The notes beneath the pieces are model-generated. The model saw only the letters and a list, made by a program, of their open reading frames with translations. It ran no database searches and was not told the origin of the DNA. Source: Algoriphagus sp. PAP.12 (lineage in GTDB: Bacteria; Bacteroidota; Bacteroidia; Cytophagales; Cyclobacteriaceae). Taken from it: a stretch of DNA of 64,000 bases. This document shows positions 26,401 to 34,526 of the stretch, piece by piece (the first letter of the stretch is position 1; each line of letters starts with the position of its first letter). The position numbers and the translations under genes are program-made. The stretch spans positions 102,358 to 166,357 of the forward strand of contig NZ_JAPPSQ010000011.1 of assembly GCF_026652115.1 (NCBI RefSeq), given 5' to 3'.

Positions 26401-27531
26401 CAATTGAGTACACAATATCCTCAATATCCAGTTTTTGCCTTGAATAAAATGGCAGCTAAAATTAACATAGCCAAAACCAGCGATGATCTAAAAAGCTATA
26501 AAGAAGCCCTAGAAGAGTGGAGAGCTTATTCCTCCCAGCAAGAAGATTTGGACGAAGAGGCTTTGGGGTCAACATTTATCGCCAATAAGTCATACATACT
26601 ACTCAAACTTGGGGAATTAGATGAACTAGACAGGCTTTTTGATAACCTTGAAAAGCCCTATAAAATGCAGCCTGATATCCTTGAAGTGAAGATTGAAAGT
26701 CTCTTAGATAGAAAAAGGATTGAAGAGGCATCTATGCTTCTAGAGGAAGCAGGTAATTATCACCAGTTTTCAGGTTCAGAGAATATTGGCTTTATCAATG
26801 ATTTAAGGAACAAAATCAACGGCATCGACAATGTGGCCGACCTTCACTATCAATACAACAGGATATTCAATAGCACACCAACCAAACTAGTAAGAGTTTT
26901 CCCTGAAAAACTCAATGGTAGAACTGATCTTACTGAATTTATTGTAAATGAAGTAGCTAGAGCAGCTTCAAATATGCTTAACAAAGTAAATGCTTTGCCT
27001 GAAATCCTGAAATTAAAAAACACCAGCAAGGAAAACAGATTCAATGACCTTGTTCAACTTGCATTAGATTCTAGAATTAGCTCATGGGGATGGTCCGTAA
27101 AAGATCAGACAAGAAAAGCTTTTTCTCCTGGAGAATCTGATTTAGGCGAAATTGATTTGGATATTAGGGACTGCAATCAAGATTCTTTTATCACTTGCGA
27201 GGCATTTATCATAAGGGATACACCTAGAGTAAAATCACATTTAGAAAAGTTAATTTCACACTACACACATGAAAGAAAAGCCCTTCTGACCTTAGTGTAC
27301 TTTCAAGGAAAGCAATCAGATTTTCAGAGAAATTGGGATGCATATCATACAGATACCTTAACAACAATTCAATATCCAAATGGATTTGAACTTGATACTA
27401 ACCAGGTAGTAGATGTGACAAAAGACTTCCAAAGAGAGAAATCAGGAATTAAAATTGGAAAAGCCCACCACAAGGATGGGGTAGTGATATATCACATATT
27501 TGTCAACATTAACTACAAGGTCAATGCTTGA
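23470..27531 (+). CDS. 1353-residue protein of unknown family, Wadjet-coupled, with PD-(D/E)XK-like C-terminus
   Basis: This is a very large cytoplasmic protein with no recognised N-terminal domain. The first 950 residues are helical, charged and rich in Trp, Phe and Tyr. Residues about 960-1130 look like TPR-type helical repeats. The last 170 resemble a restriction-endonuclease fold: ENRFNDLV (near 1187), SWGWSVKDQT, GESDLGEIDLDI (1221-1232) and CEAF (E1244), then KLISHYTHERKALLTLVYF. No Walker A motif is visible. The stop overlaps the jetA ATG (ATGCTTGA, 8 bases), so the two are translationally coupled. It is probably an extra component or partner of the Wadjet system; activity is unproven. 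Confidence 0.6.
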   Translation: MIYDQQEKFKELISFISTHTIDRSISRADQNAVEENLKWNTSLFFAKVIHLAKPRKQELTLEEFNQFKKDYEGRSSVKIDSDNLFRKYWLRNVLGKIKIAGTVWSACYQFSRISGFKNELIFLFDQYAEGREGKEKIPRKDFDQIRHKYEKDNDLTLSDEGLFKSNWLSESGDVIEISNINFYFKPYIDHWEDFEFLAAYKEQISNDAEKGLKIVKSDLVQLNESFKQFYTRTPSIDDLIKQKILRQNEGVYYLNFFNTEISYWSTLSDYITAFYWQLLIEDNRFSDDKVRVKRLLQQTLYWGWPSHFLFHSLDESKKRFLDAASDLVNDETDLDGLESEFKKVCIDGNIGSREVQSLFHSREEFDDFSLNNSDHFELLESLDNWEKKAHTTYLHGQSSRDELSFLMKIIILHDYEFEREEAEDLDNPIIHNYKRIFTLLEKSLTKPTLLWDIKCFVIMCRREFIPYLIKDSKYTSLAFQLIDRIGEYLLHEDRETIHKNLWVKSIEQALFSIRSTNQDTITSKLIFQIYRQLNSNKYDLPYNRQPHAEKLSRNQKKEKEAAVLSLIEDSSLQNHKINGGNSQFLLPKLFNELVKLLINMPSKPLYNNGTVSFPMLQWDGLVWLMKCSTYWKYRGQFEIMPSDINTLTNSFFKLYIDRVEVSEVKKYNFFEKKEEKGLPLWSEKIERLENIEWVYPIYFIYKQQRLNSFLEPRFYFDSTSEFYHKENHFTADKLRTHIGVLLQVLRQLVLPSIPYGFEKDEIEEIKSRIEQQIIDYLKRHIKDVPEEGRVDLFDYNKEWAFKNSEKEALLPQVARALNWFAKKEQIIEAITETQDIAKILTIAEWVTSEGVKQKLLEKIQQSDIKTFLEKKRWTPEVQQVLLDIRQHPKLEKEINQVVEFWEKEVSKRNREYEVQLYQTKMLLAYFHDDEQELDNVEEPGKPAVHSVRELSYRDLKQFYRALIRLEKNPESSHTIFSQLSTQYPQYPVFALNKMAAKINIAKTSDDLKSYKEALEEWRAYSSQQEDLDEEALGSTFIANKSYILLKLGELDELDRLFDNLEKPYKMQPDILEVKIESLLDRKRIEEASMLLEEAGNYHQFSGSENIGFINDLRNKINGIDNVADLHYQYNRIFNSTPTKLVRVFPEKLNGRTDLTEFIVNEVARAASNMLNKVNALPEILKLKNTSKENRFNDLVQLALDSRISSWGWSVKDQTRKAFSPGESDLGEIDLDIRDCNQDSFITCEAFIIRDTPRVKSHLEKLISHYTHERKALLTLVYFQGKQSDFQRNWDAYHTDTLTTIQYPNGFELDTNQVVDVTKDFQREKSGIKIGKAHHKDGVVIYHIFVNINYKVNA

Positions 27532-29005
27532 CTCCCTCACTTCCATATTGAAAGTCCGGTCACTGGTAGATTCGGCTGTAACCTTGAAGCTACTACGTGC
27601 AAGGAATCTGCCTTTGATTATCTCTTTCCTGTATCGGGAATACAAATTAGGTGAACAAATTTCAATCCCCTACCAGCATTTGGTTCAAAGACTGGCAGAC
27701 TTCCTGGAGGAAATTGAATACAGGGATGAAGATGATGAGGTCAAATCCGACAGGCTGATCCTAGCTTTTGATGAAAAGGCCAAATTGTATATCGATCGAT
27801 GGATTGATGCCCATTACCTCCGTAACATGATGGATGATGCTCGGAAAGAACCTTTGGTATTCCTGTCCAAACATGTGGAGAAAGCTTTTCAGGTATTTGA
27901 ATTATTGAAGGATCGGGAATTTGTGGGGACAGAATCCAAATTCAAAGACATTTTCACCAAACTCAGGGACATCATAGAAAATGCCAACCCGGATAAGGAA
28001 AAGAGGTTAGCCGAACTGGAACGAAGAAAGCTGACGATAGAGGAAGAAATCCGAAAAATCAAGATTGATGGGTATTTGAACACTTATGAAGATTATCAGG
28101 TCAAGTCCCGGTATGAAGAGGTAAACCGTTTAGCCAATGAATTAATCGGAGATTTCAAAGAAGTGGAAGACAACTTTAAGGAAATCACCCGCAAGATTTA
28201 TGAACGGCAGCAGCAAGCCGAACTCTCGAAGGGAAAGCTTTTGTCAGAAACCTTTGATGCCCTGTACGAACTTCGAAACACTGACCAGGGCAAAAGTTTT
28301 TATGCCTTTTGGCAATTCATGCTGGACGATGCAAGCCAAACGGATTTTCAAAAGTTGACCAAGGAAGTATACGATGTAATGGAAGATCGTGGTATCGAGA
28401 TTTCTTCCCGCTCATTGAGAAAACTAAAATCACTTCTACACCTGGCAGCCCGAAAAGTACTGGACAAAAACGGGGTGCTTGCTGACAAACTGAGCAGAGA
28501 AATCGTGTCAAAAGAACAATTGGAATCAAGAAAGGCAAAAGAACTCATGTCAGGAATCCGGCAGCTAGCCATCCAGTTGGTCAATCACGCTTCATCCAAA
28601 GAGACTTATCTGGAAATTCAGGGCAACCCTGAAATCTACCTTCCCTTGGAGCGAAAGCTTGGGGAAAGACCGGAAAACAATTCATTTATAGCAAAGGCCG
28701 AACAGGCTCAACTGGCGCTGGAAGACCTGGAAGATCTATCAAAAATTTACAACGCCGACTTGATTAACAAGCAGCAATTACTGGCCAACATACACGACAT
28801 ATTGCAATCAAGATCGCAGGTTTCACTTCAGGAAGTAGTGAAAGAAAAAGGGCTTAATAAAGGCTTGGCTGAACTCTTGGCTTATGTCACCCTTGTAAAT
28901 GCCAACAACAAATTTTTTATCAATGATAAGATACGGGAAAGCATTATGTTCAATTTAACGGAAAGAAAGTACCTTGACTTGCCGCAAATCATTTTCACCA
29001 GATAG
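27524..29005 (+). CDS. jetA: Wadjet protein JetA (DUF3375, kleisin-like)
   Basis: This 493-residue protein begins at the ATG at 27524 rather than the in-frame TTG at 27500. The ATG places LKLLRARNLPLIISFLYREY at the N-terminus as in DUF3375 proteins and gives an 8-base overlap with the upstream gene. The middle is a long charged coiled-coil (residues about 145-250) and the C-terminus has winged-helix character (VSLQEVVKEKGLNKGLAELLAYV). JetA is the kleisin subunit that bridges JetB and the JetC heads. It is followed by jetB after 3 bases. Confidence 0.9.
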   Translation: MLDSLTSILKVRSLVDSAVTLKLLRARNLPLIISFLYREYKLGEQISIPYQHLVQRLADFLEEIEYRDEDDEVKSDRLILAFDEKAKLYIDRWIDAHYLRNMMDDARKEPLVFLSKHVEKAFQVFELLKDREFVGTESKFKDIFTKLRDIIENANPDKEKRLAELERRKLTIEEEIRKIKIDGYLNTYEDYQVKSRYEEVNRLANELIGDFKEVEDNFKEITRKIYERQQQAELSKGKLLSETFDALYELRNTDQGKSFYAFWQFMLDDASQTDFQKLTKEVYDVMEDRGIEISSRSLRKLKSLLHLAARKVLDKNGVLADKLSREIVSKEQLESRKAKELMSGIRQLAIQLVNHASSKETYLEIQGNPEIYLPLERKLGERPENNSFIAKAEQAQLALEDLEDLSKIYNADLINKQQLLANIHDILQSRSQVSLQEVVKEKGLNKGLAELLAYVTLVNANNKFFINDKIRESIMFNLTERKYLDLPQIIFTR

Positions 29006-29008
29006 CCA

Positions 29009-29599
29009 ATGGAACACCAAAATAGAAATATTGCTTCTTATGCCAAGTCTGCTGTGAAGCTTTTGCAAGGCCCTGTTTTTGAAGATCAGCAAGATGTTTG
29101 GAACGAGGTCCTACAATATCAGGTCGAACTAACTCAGTACTTTGAAAGAATCGCTCTTGAGGTGGTCATTGATAAAAGAGATGGGTATGCTTACCTGAAA
29201 CAAATCGAACTTGATGAATCAGGAAGCACCATCGGATTAATTCGAAGAATGCCACTGACATACGATCTCACGTTGGTTTGTGTATTGCTAAGAGAATGGC
29301 TGCTTGAATTTGAATCGAGCGATCTTGAGACAGCCAATTTGTACATTACTCCTAAAGAATTCAGAGATCGGATGGAGATGTTTTTCAAAGAGAAAACTAA
29401 TGAACTAAAGTTTATCAAGGAACTCAATCGCCACCTGGAACAATGTGTGGAGATGGGATTTCTGAAACTGGTGCATAAGGACGCAACATCTCCCGATGAA
29501 TACAGATACGAAGTAAAGCGGATCCTGAAAGCCAGGGTCACCACAGATGAGTTGTTAAAATTTAAACAACAATTGGAAGATGAACTTAAGTCTGTTTAG
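29009..29599 (+). CDS. jetB: Wadjet protein JetB (DUF4194, KITE-like)
   Basis: This 196-residue protein matches the DUF4194 layout. It has an N-terminal helix-rich start (AVKLLQGPVFEDQQDVWNEVLQY), a winged-helix unit around LTLVCVLLREWLLEFE (residues about 89-105), and a second around FIKELNRHLEQCVEMGFLKLV (about 130-152). JetB is the KITE subunit that binds the kleisin JetA in the SMC-like complex. It starts 3 bases after jetA, and the first 20 bases of jetC overlap its end, so the order is strictly coupled. Confidence 0.88.
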   Translation: MEHQNRNIASYAKSAVKLLQGPVFEDQQDVWNEVLQYQVELTQYFERIALEVVIDKRDGYAYLKQIELDESGSTIGLIRRMPLTYDLTLVCVLLREWLLEFESSDLETANLYITPKEFRDRMEMFFKEKTNELKFIKELNRHLEQCVEMGFLKLVHKDATSPDEYRYEVKRILKARVTTDELLKFKQQLEDELKSV

Positions 29600-32500
29600 T
29601 ACTAAACCGAGTCAATCTGGCTTTCGTCTGCATACTTTTGAGGTATGGAATTGGGGAACCTTTGATAAGGATATTTTTTCCATTGAGCCAGGAGGTGAAA
29701 CCTCCCTGCTTACCGGAGGCAATGGTTCCGGTAAAACAACTTTAGTGGATGGTCTACTGACCCTATTATTGCCTGAGCGTAGGGCACGGGCATACAATCA
29801 GACCGCTGGCGAAAAAGGTGAGCGGACTGAGGAGACCTATTTACTTGGAGAATTTGGTGAAACTGAAAATTCAGAATCCAAAACAAGAGAAGTAAAAAAG
29901 CTTAGAGGAGACAAATCAAAAGCACAATCGGTATTAATAGCAGTCTTTCAAAATGAATCCCAATTCGTCACGGTGGCCCAGGCTCGGTGGTTCTCGGGTA
30001 GTGAGTTGAAGAGAAACTTTGTAATCTCGTATAAGAAGCTTTCCATAAAAGATGACTTTATGCCTTTTGATAGCAATGGGGAGTGGAAAAAGAGATTGAA
30101 GCAAAAATATCCTAAGCAAGGAGTCAAAGATTCTATATTATTTACCGATAGTCCTGGCGAATATGGCCGATGGATGCGTAAGGCATTTGGAATGAGATCG
30201 GACAAAGCCCAAACGCTATTCAATAAAACCATCGGGCTCAAGGTATTGGGTAACTTGGACGAATTTGTCCGGCTACAAATGCTGGAAGGACGGGAGTCAG
30301 AAGAGGAGTTTCAGAAGATCAAAAGCTATTTCAAAACACTCAATGATGCACACCGAGCTATCGAAAAAGCCCATAAACAAATCGAATTGCTAGCTCCTGT
30401 AAGGGACAAATCCATCAGGCTAACAACACTGAATGCAGACTTGATCCATAAAGAAATTTTCAAACAGACAGCCCCACTTTGGTTTGCCAAAAAACAAGAT
30501 GCTTTGATTCAGGAATTCATGGCTTCCACAAATGAGCAAATACAGGAAAATGAGGAAAAACTTGTGATATTGACCAATGAGGTGGAAGAACTGGATCATA
30601 ACCGGATAAAGCTTGACGTACAAATTGAATCTGATGAGGTTGGTCGGCAAATCCGTGATTTAGAAAAGGACAATAAGAGGTTCGAACAAGAAAAGTCTGA
30701 TAGGGAAAAAGAACTGAGTTTATATAATCAGCTGGCTGAGAACCTGGAATTCCAGCAAAGCCCCCAAACAAGAGAGCTGTTTGACGATCAAAGAAAGCTA
30801 GCTTTGGATAAAAAGAAAAAGACGGCTGAAGTATTGGAGCAGAATGAGGAGGAGCTTTTTCAAACCCGTAAAGAATCTGAGGAAGCAAGAGCAAAGTTTG
30901 ACAATATTTCCAACGAACTAGGTATCCTGAGATCGCAAAAGAACAATATCACAGGTCATCCTGCCCGTATTAGAAGCGAAATCCTAGAAGCCATCGGGGC
31001 AACTGAAAAGGAAATTCCATTTGTCGGTGAACTCCTAAAAGTTCGGAAGGAAGCCCGTGAATGGGAGTCGGCCATCGAGCGACTACTTCACAATTTTGCA
31101 TTAAGGCTTATAGTCCCAGAAGAATATTACCAACAAGTCAACCAGTATGTCAAAGAGAATGATTTAAGAGGTAGGATCATCTATCACAAATTCAATAAAA
31201 AAGAAGTAGCCCCTCGCATCTTCATACAGCAGGATGAACAGGAGCTGATCAGCAAGTTGGACTTCAAAACATCCGAATACACCGAGTGGATTAAGAACGA
31301 GATCAGTTCAAAGTTCAATTATTTATGTGTCGATGATCTTGAGTCGTTCAGGTTGGCAAAAAGGGCAATAACAAGAGAGGGGCTAACCAAAAATGTCAGC
31401 CGACATGAAAAGGACGACCGACCAGAAGTTAGGAGCCGACAGCAGTATGTCCTAGGGTGGGATAATGGAGAGAAAATAGCCGTCTTAAAAGAAGAAGCAG
31501 CCCAGCTGAATGACAAGATCAATACAATTGACAACAGGTTGAAAGCAATAAGAGCACACCAGACGAGGGTACGCAAGGAAGCAGAAGACCTCACCCGTTT
31601 CATTGATTTTAAAGCGTTTAAGAAAATAGATTGGTGGTCTTTATCAGCTGAAATTCAGGAGAATAAGCTGAAAATAGAAGGCCTAGAAAAGACTAACGAT
31701 AGGGTAAACACCCTCAAAAAACAAAGAGAAGAGATCGCTAAGACAATCAAAGCCAAACAGGAAGTGATCAGAGACCTGGAGAAGGAAATTAACCTAATTG
31801 ATTCACAATTAAATATTCAGCAGCAAAAGTTGAGAGAGGCCAGGGAGGTAATTGAACGTTATGCTGATCTTGAAATAGCTGATAAATTAGTTGCATTCGA
31901 TGAACACTTTATGAAAGAAATAGAGTGTGACATTGATTCCATCGAAAAAGTCAGGATTAAAATCATTGGTGAAATCAATCAGGACCTTGATCGACTGAAA
32001 GATGATATTCGCAAAATCGAAAGTGCCGCTGAAGGACTGATGAGACTTTTTAAGAATCCTGATAAGGAGATCGTAGAAAAGTTCAGTGATTGGAATTCAG
32101 ACACCCACCGGCTTAGCGAAAGTGCCGAGTTTATTGAGGAGTACGTTGCTTTATTGGAGAAGATTGAAAAAGAGGAATTGGCTGAATACAAACAACAATT
32201 CAAACAGTACCTGAATGAAGAAATGATTACTAAAATGTCTGACTTTCAAACTTGGATGGAAAGGCAGGAAGAGGATATTGAGGAAAACATCGAGACTTTG
32301 AACAAATCATTAGAAAAGATCAATTTCAAGAGTAATCCACCAACCTTCATAAAACTTCATGTGGAAAAAGACTACTCCCCGAAAGTGAAGGAGTTTAGGT
32401 TTCGTCTGAATGCATGGAAACCAAACCTGGCTGAGTTCGAAAGAACGAAAGATGATAGCATTCTGGAAGAAAGCTTCAATAAAATTAAGACGCTACTTGA

Positions 32501-32990
32501 TCATTTAACAGAAGATGAAAATCTCAGAAAGGAAGTATTAGATGTTCGGAACTGGTTGAAATTTAAAGCTGTAGAACATCACAAAGAAGATCCTAGAATG
32601 ATCTTTCGCAGCTATACCGGAACTGCCAAGCTCTCAGGAGGAGAAGGAGCTCAGCTAACCTATACAATTCTTGGTTCTGCGATAGCCTATCAATTTGGCA
32701 TTCATAGTGAAGGGCTCAATACCAATTCATTCCGGTTCATTTGTGTAGATGAAGCTTTTAGCAAACAGGACGATGAAAAAGCCCAATTCCTGATGGAGCT
32801 TTGTAAACAACTTCACCTCCAAGTGATGGTCGTATCTCCGGCCAAAGCGGAAGAAGTGTCCATCGTGGAGCCTTACATTGCCAGGGTGCATTTTGTACAG
32901 AGAAAAGACAACCGGCATTCGGTGGTATATGATATGCCTATCAAACAACTTCAGGAGCAAAGAGAGCAATATTTACAATCGGTTGTGTAG
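29580..32990 (+). CDS. jetC: Wadjet protein JetC (SMC/MukB-like ATPase)
   Basis: This 1136-residue SMC-like motor has a Walker A motif GGNGSGKTT at residues 46-54, a long two-part coiled-coil with a hinge-like region near 470-560, the ABC signature LSGGEGAQ near residue 1018, and Walker B RFICVDEAF near 1055. In Wadjet, JetC dimers extrude DNA loops and detect small circular plasmids. The start overlaps jetB by 20 bases and the stop is 3 bases before jetD. All ATPase motifs are intact, so the protein is probably active. Confidence 0.93.
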   Translation: MNLSLFSTKPSQSGFRLHTFEVWNWGTFDKDIFSIEPGGETSLLTGGNGSGKTTLVDGLLTLLLPERRARAYNQTAGEKGERTEETYLLGEFGETENSESKTREVKKLRGDKSKAQSVLIAVFQNESQFVTVAQARWFSGSELKRNFVISYKKLSIKDDFMPFDSNGEWKKRLKQKYPKQGVKDSILFTDSPGEYGRWMRKAFGMRSDKAQTLFNKTIGLKVLGNLDEFVRLQMLEGRESEEEFQKIKSYFKTLNDAHRAIEKAHKQIELLAPVRDKSIRLTTLNADLIHKEIFKQTAPLWFAKKQDALIQEFMASTNEQIQENEEKLVILTNEVEELDHNRIKLDVQIESDEVGRQIRDLEKDNKRFEQEKSDREKELSLYNQLAENLEFQQSPQTRELFDDQRKLALDKKKKTAEVLEQNEEELFQTRKESEEARAKFDNISNELGILRSQKNNITGHPARIRSEILEAIGATEKEIPFVGELLKVRKEAREWESAIERLLHNFALRLIVPEEYYQQVNQYVKENDLRGRIIYHKFNKKEVAPRIFIQQDEQELISKLDFKTSEYTEWIKNEISSKFNYLCVDDLESFRLAKRAITREGLTKNVSRHEKDDRPEVRSRQQYVLGWDNGEKIAVLKEEAAQLNDKINTIDNRLKAIRAHQTRVRKEAEDLTRFIDFKAFKKIDWWSLSAEIQENKLKIEGLEKTNDRVNTLKKQREEIAKTIKAKQEVIRDLEKEINLIDSQLNIQQQKLREAREVIERYADLEIADKLVAFDEHFMKEIECDIDSIEKVRIKIIGEINQDLDRLKDDIRKIESAAEGLMRLFKNPDKEIVEKFSDWNSDTHRLSESAEFIEEYVALLEKIEKEELAEYKQQFKQYLNEEMITKMSDFQTWMERQEEDIEENIETLNKSLEKINFKSNPPTFIKLHVEKDYSPKVKEFRFRLNAWKPNLAEFERTKDDSILEESFNKIKTLLDHLTEDENLRKEVLDVRNWLKFKAVEHHKEDPRMIFRSYTGTAKLSGGEGAQLTYTILGSAIAYQFGIHSEGLNTNSFRFICVDEAFSKQDDEKAQFLMELCKQLHLQVMVVSPAKAEEVSIVEPYIARVHFVQRKDNRHSVVYDMPIKQLQEQREQYLQSVV

Positions 32991-32993
32991 GGT

Positions 32994-34136
32994 ATGATAA
33001 CGGCAGATGAAATACGGAAAAAGTCCGCGGGGAAATATCTTGAGGTACTTCAGTCTTCACTGAAAGGTGAAGACTGTTTTCCACTCATTGTCCGATCCAA
33101 TAAAACTCTTTCAAAAGACTTTATCCAGATGAAGAAGGAAATTGAGGAGGTCTTTAGTGCTGCGAAAGACAGAAAAGGATATGGTTATTCGGTGATTTCA
33201 GAACCGGTTAAAACCCGGCAACATGGTACTCAAGACATACCTAAGTTCATTACATTTGAGAGCCTGCCAGATTACCTGAAATTCCTCAATAAAGAGAAGG
33301 AGTATCGTTTGATGATGGAAAATTATAGTTTCATCAAGTCAGAACTCCCTCAGCTTAACCAATGGTTAGTTCAAAATGCTAAGGCTATCATATCAAACGT
33401 TGATATTTGGCCGGATCTCATTAAAGTTTGCCTTTGGTTTATAAACCATTATGAATCCCGGAAATACTATCTTAGAGAATTACCCATTCCTGTTCACACC
33501 AAGTTCATTGAAGAGAACAGAGCGGTTTTGAGGCTCTTACTAGATGAACTGGTTCCTGATATTATTGTATCTACTGAGAACCTTTTTGAAAAACGATATA
33601 GCTTAAAATATGATCAGCCATTGGTCAGATTTCGGTCACTGGACAAGGTTTGTTGGCACATCAACCACTTTGATGACCTAACCGTTCCGATTGAGCAATT
33701 CACAAGGAATCCTATCAGTTGTTCAAAGGTTTTCATTATCGAGAACAAAATGAATTTTCTAACCTTTCCTCAAACGCCATTTTCGATAGCAGTTTGGGGG
33801 AAAGGTTTCGCCCTTGAATCTTTGAAAAATATAAGATGGCTTCACAACAAGGAGATTTATTATTGGAGTGATTTAGATGCACAAGGATTTCAAATGCTTT
33901 CCCAGTTGCGATCATATTTCCCGCAAACCCAATCCTTTTTAATGGAGATGTCAGTTATCGAGAAATATATAGATTTTATTGTAAAAGGAACCCCAACGTT
34001 TACCAAATTGCCATCTTATCTTTCAGATCAAGAATTTGAGGTTTATCATTACCTATCAAATAATAACTACCGTTTGGAACAGGAACGGATTCACCAAAAC
34101 CTCGTATTAGACCGTTTACGTCAGATTGTTAATTGA
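32994..34136 (+). CDS. jetD: Wadjet protein JetD (Toprim nuclease)
   Basis: This 380-residue protein has an N-terminal DUF3322-like arm (about 1-190) and a C-terminal DUF2220 Toprim domain. Key Toprim acids are visible as VFIIENKMN (glutamate near residue 250) and YYWSDLDAQGFQML (D-x-D near 292-294). In known Wadjet systems JetD cuts the plasmid after loop extrusion by JetABC. It begins 3 bases after jetC and ends the operon. No clear terminator follows; an inverted repeat without T-run lies 40 bases on. Confidence 0.92.
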   Translation: MITADEIRKKSAGKYLEVLQSSLKGEDCFPLIVRSNKTLSKDFIQMKKEIEEVFSAAKDRKGYGYSVISEPVKTRQHGTQDIPKFITFESLPDYLKFLNKEKEYRLMMENYSFIKSELPQLNQWLVQNAKAIISNVDIWPDLIKVCLWFINHYESRKYYLRELPIPVHTKFIEENRAVLRLLLDELVPDIIVSTENLFEKRYSLKYDQPLVRFRSLDKVCWHINHFDDLTVPIEQFTRNPISCSKVFIIENKMNFLTFPQTPFSIAVWGKGFALESLKNIRWLHNKEIYYWSDLDAQGFQMLSQLRSYFPQTQSFLMEMSVIEKYIDFIVKGTPTFTKLPSYLSDQEFEVYHYLSNNNYRLEQERIHQNLVLDRLRQIVN

Positions 34137-34175
34137 ACATTAGGCCCCTCTTTAAGTGCTATTTCTACAAATAAT

Positions 34176-34205
34176 TTGGCAAGGGCTTGATGGAGCACTT
34201 GCCAA
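34176..34205. repeat. 8-bp inverted repeat after jetD
   Basis: TTGGCAAG (34176-34183) and CTTGCCAA (34198-34205) pair perfectly around a 14-base loop, 40 bases after the jetD stop. It lacks a T-run, so it is at best a weak terminator or an mRNA 3'-end stabiliser. Confidence 0.4.
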
Positions 34206-34390
34206 TAGTCCTTCACGATAATTCTGATAGTAATAAAGGGTTGAGCATTTGGAAGAATTCTTTTCTTAAGAAGACTATTTGTTCATGCAAACCCTCAGAT
34301 ATTAGAACCACTTAAGAAACCTGACTGCTAACTTGAGGTATTAACTTTGCTTTTATACAAGTGTGTGCAAGTACAGGAATGGGCTTGATT

Positions 34391-34474
34391 TTATTCCTTC
34401 AGTTGTTCAAAATTTGATTTAATGAGCTTGTGAATACAGTCAAATCTCCTCAAATCTTCCTCTAAATAGTTCAT
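34391..34474 (-). pseudogene. 27-codon fragment resembling the start of an HTH protein
   Basis: On the - strand an ATG at 34474 begins MNYLEEDLRRFDCIHKLIK and the frame stops after 27 codons. The opening is like the first helix of short Bacteroidota helix-turn-helix regulators (MNYxExxxRxDxxxxLIK). The rest of the domain is absent. It may be a truncated remnant, or chance. Confidence 0.3.
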
Positions 34475-34526
34475 TATTTGCCCTGCTGGGGCTACTTTCA
34501 ATTTTGAATCGTAGGATTGTAATATT

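Larger units (their letters stand above)
34137..34526. other. Spacer between the Wadjet operon and the carbohydrate locus
   Basis: About 390 bases with no full gene. It holds an 8-bp perfect hairpin TTGGCAAG/CTTGCCAA (34176-34205) after jetD and, on the - strand, a 27-codon start-like fragment at 34391-34474. I looked for a copy of the tRNA-Arg 3' end as an island boundary and found none. Confidence 0.4.

Noticed and set aside
34137..34526. Second attachment site for an island at tRNA-Arg
   Set aside because: No copy of the tRNA 3' end was found here or elsewhere at the right border.
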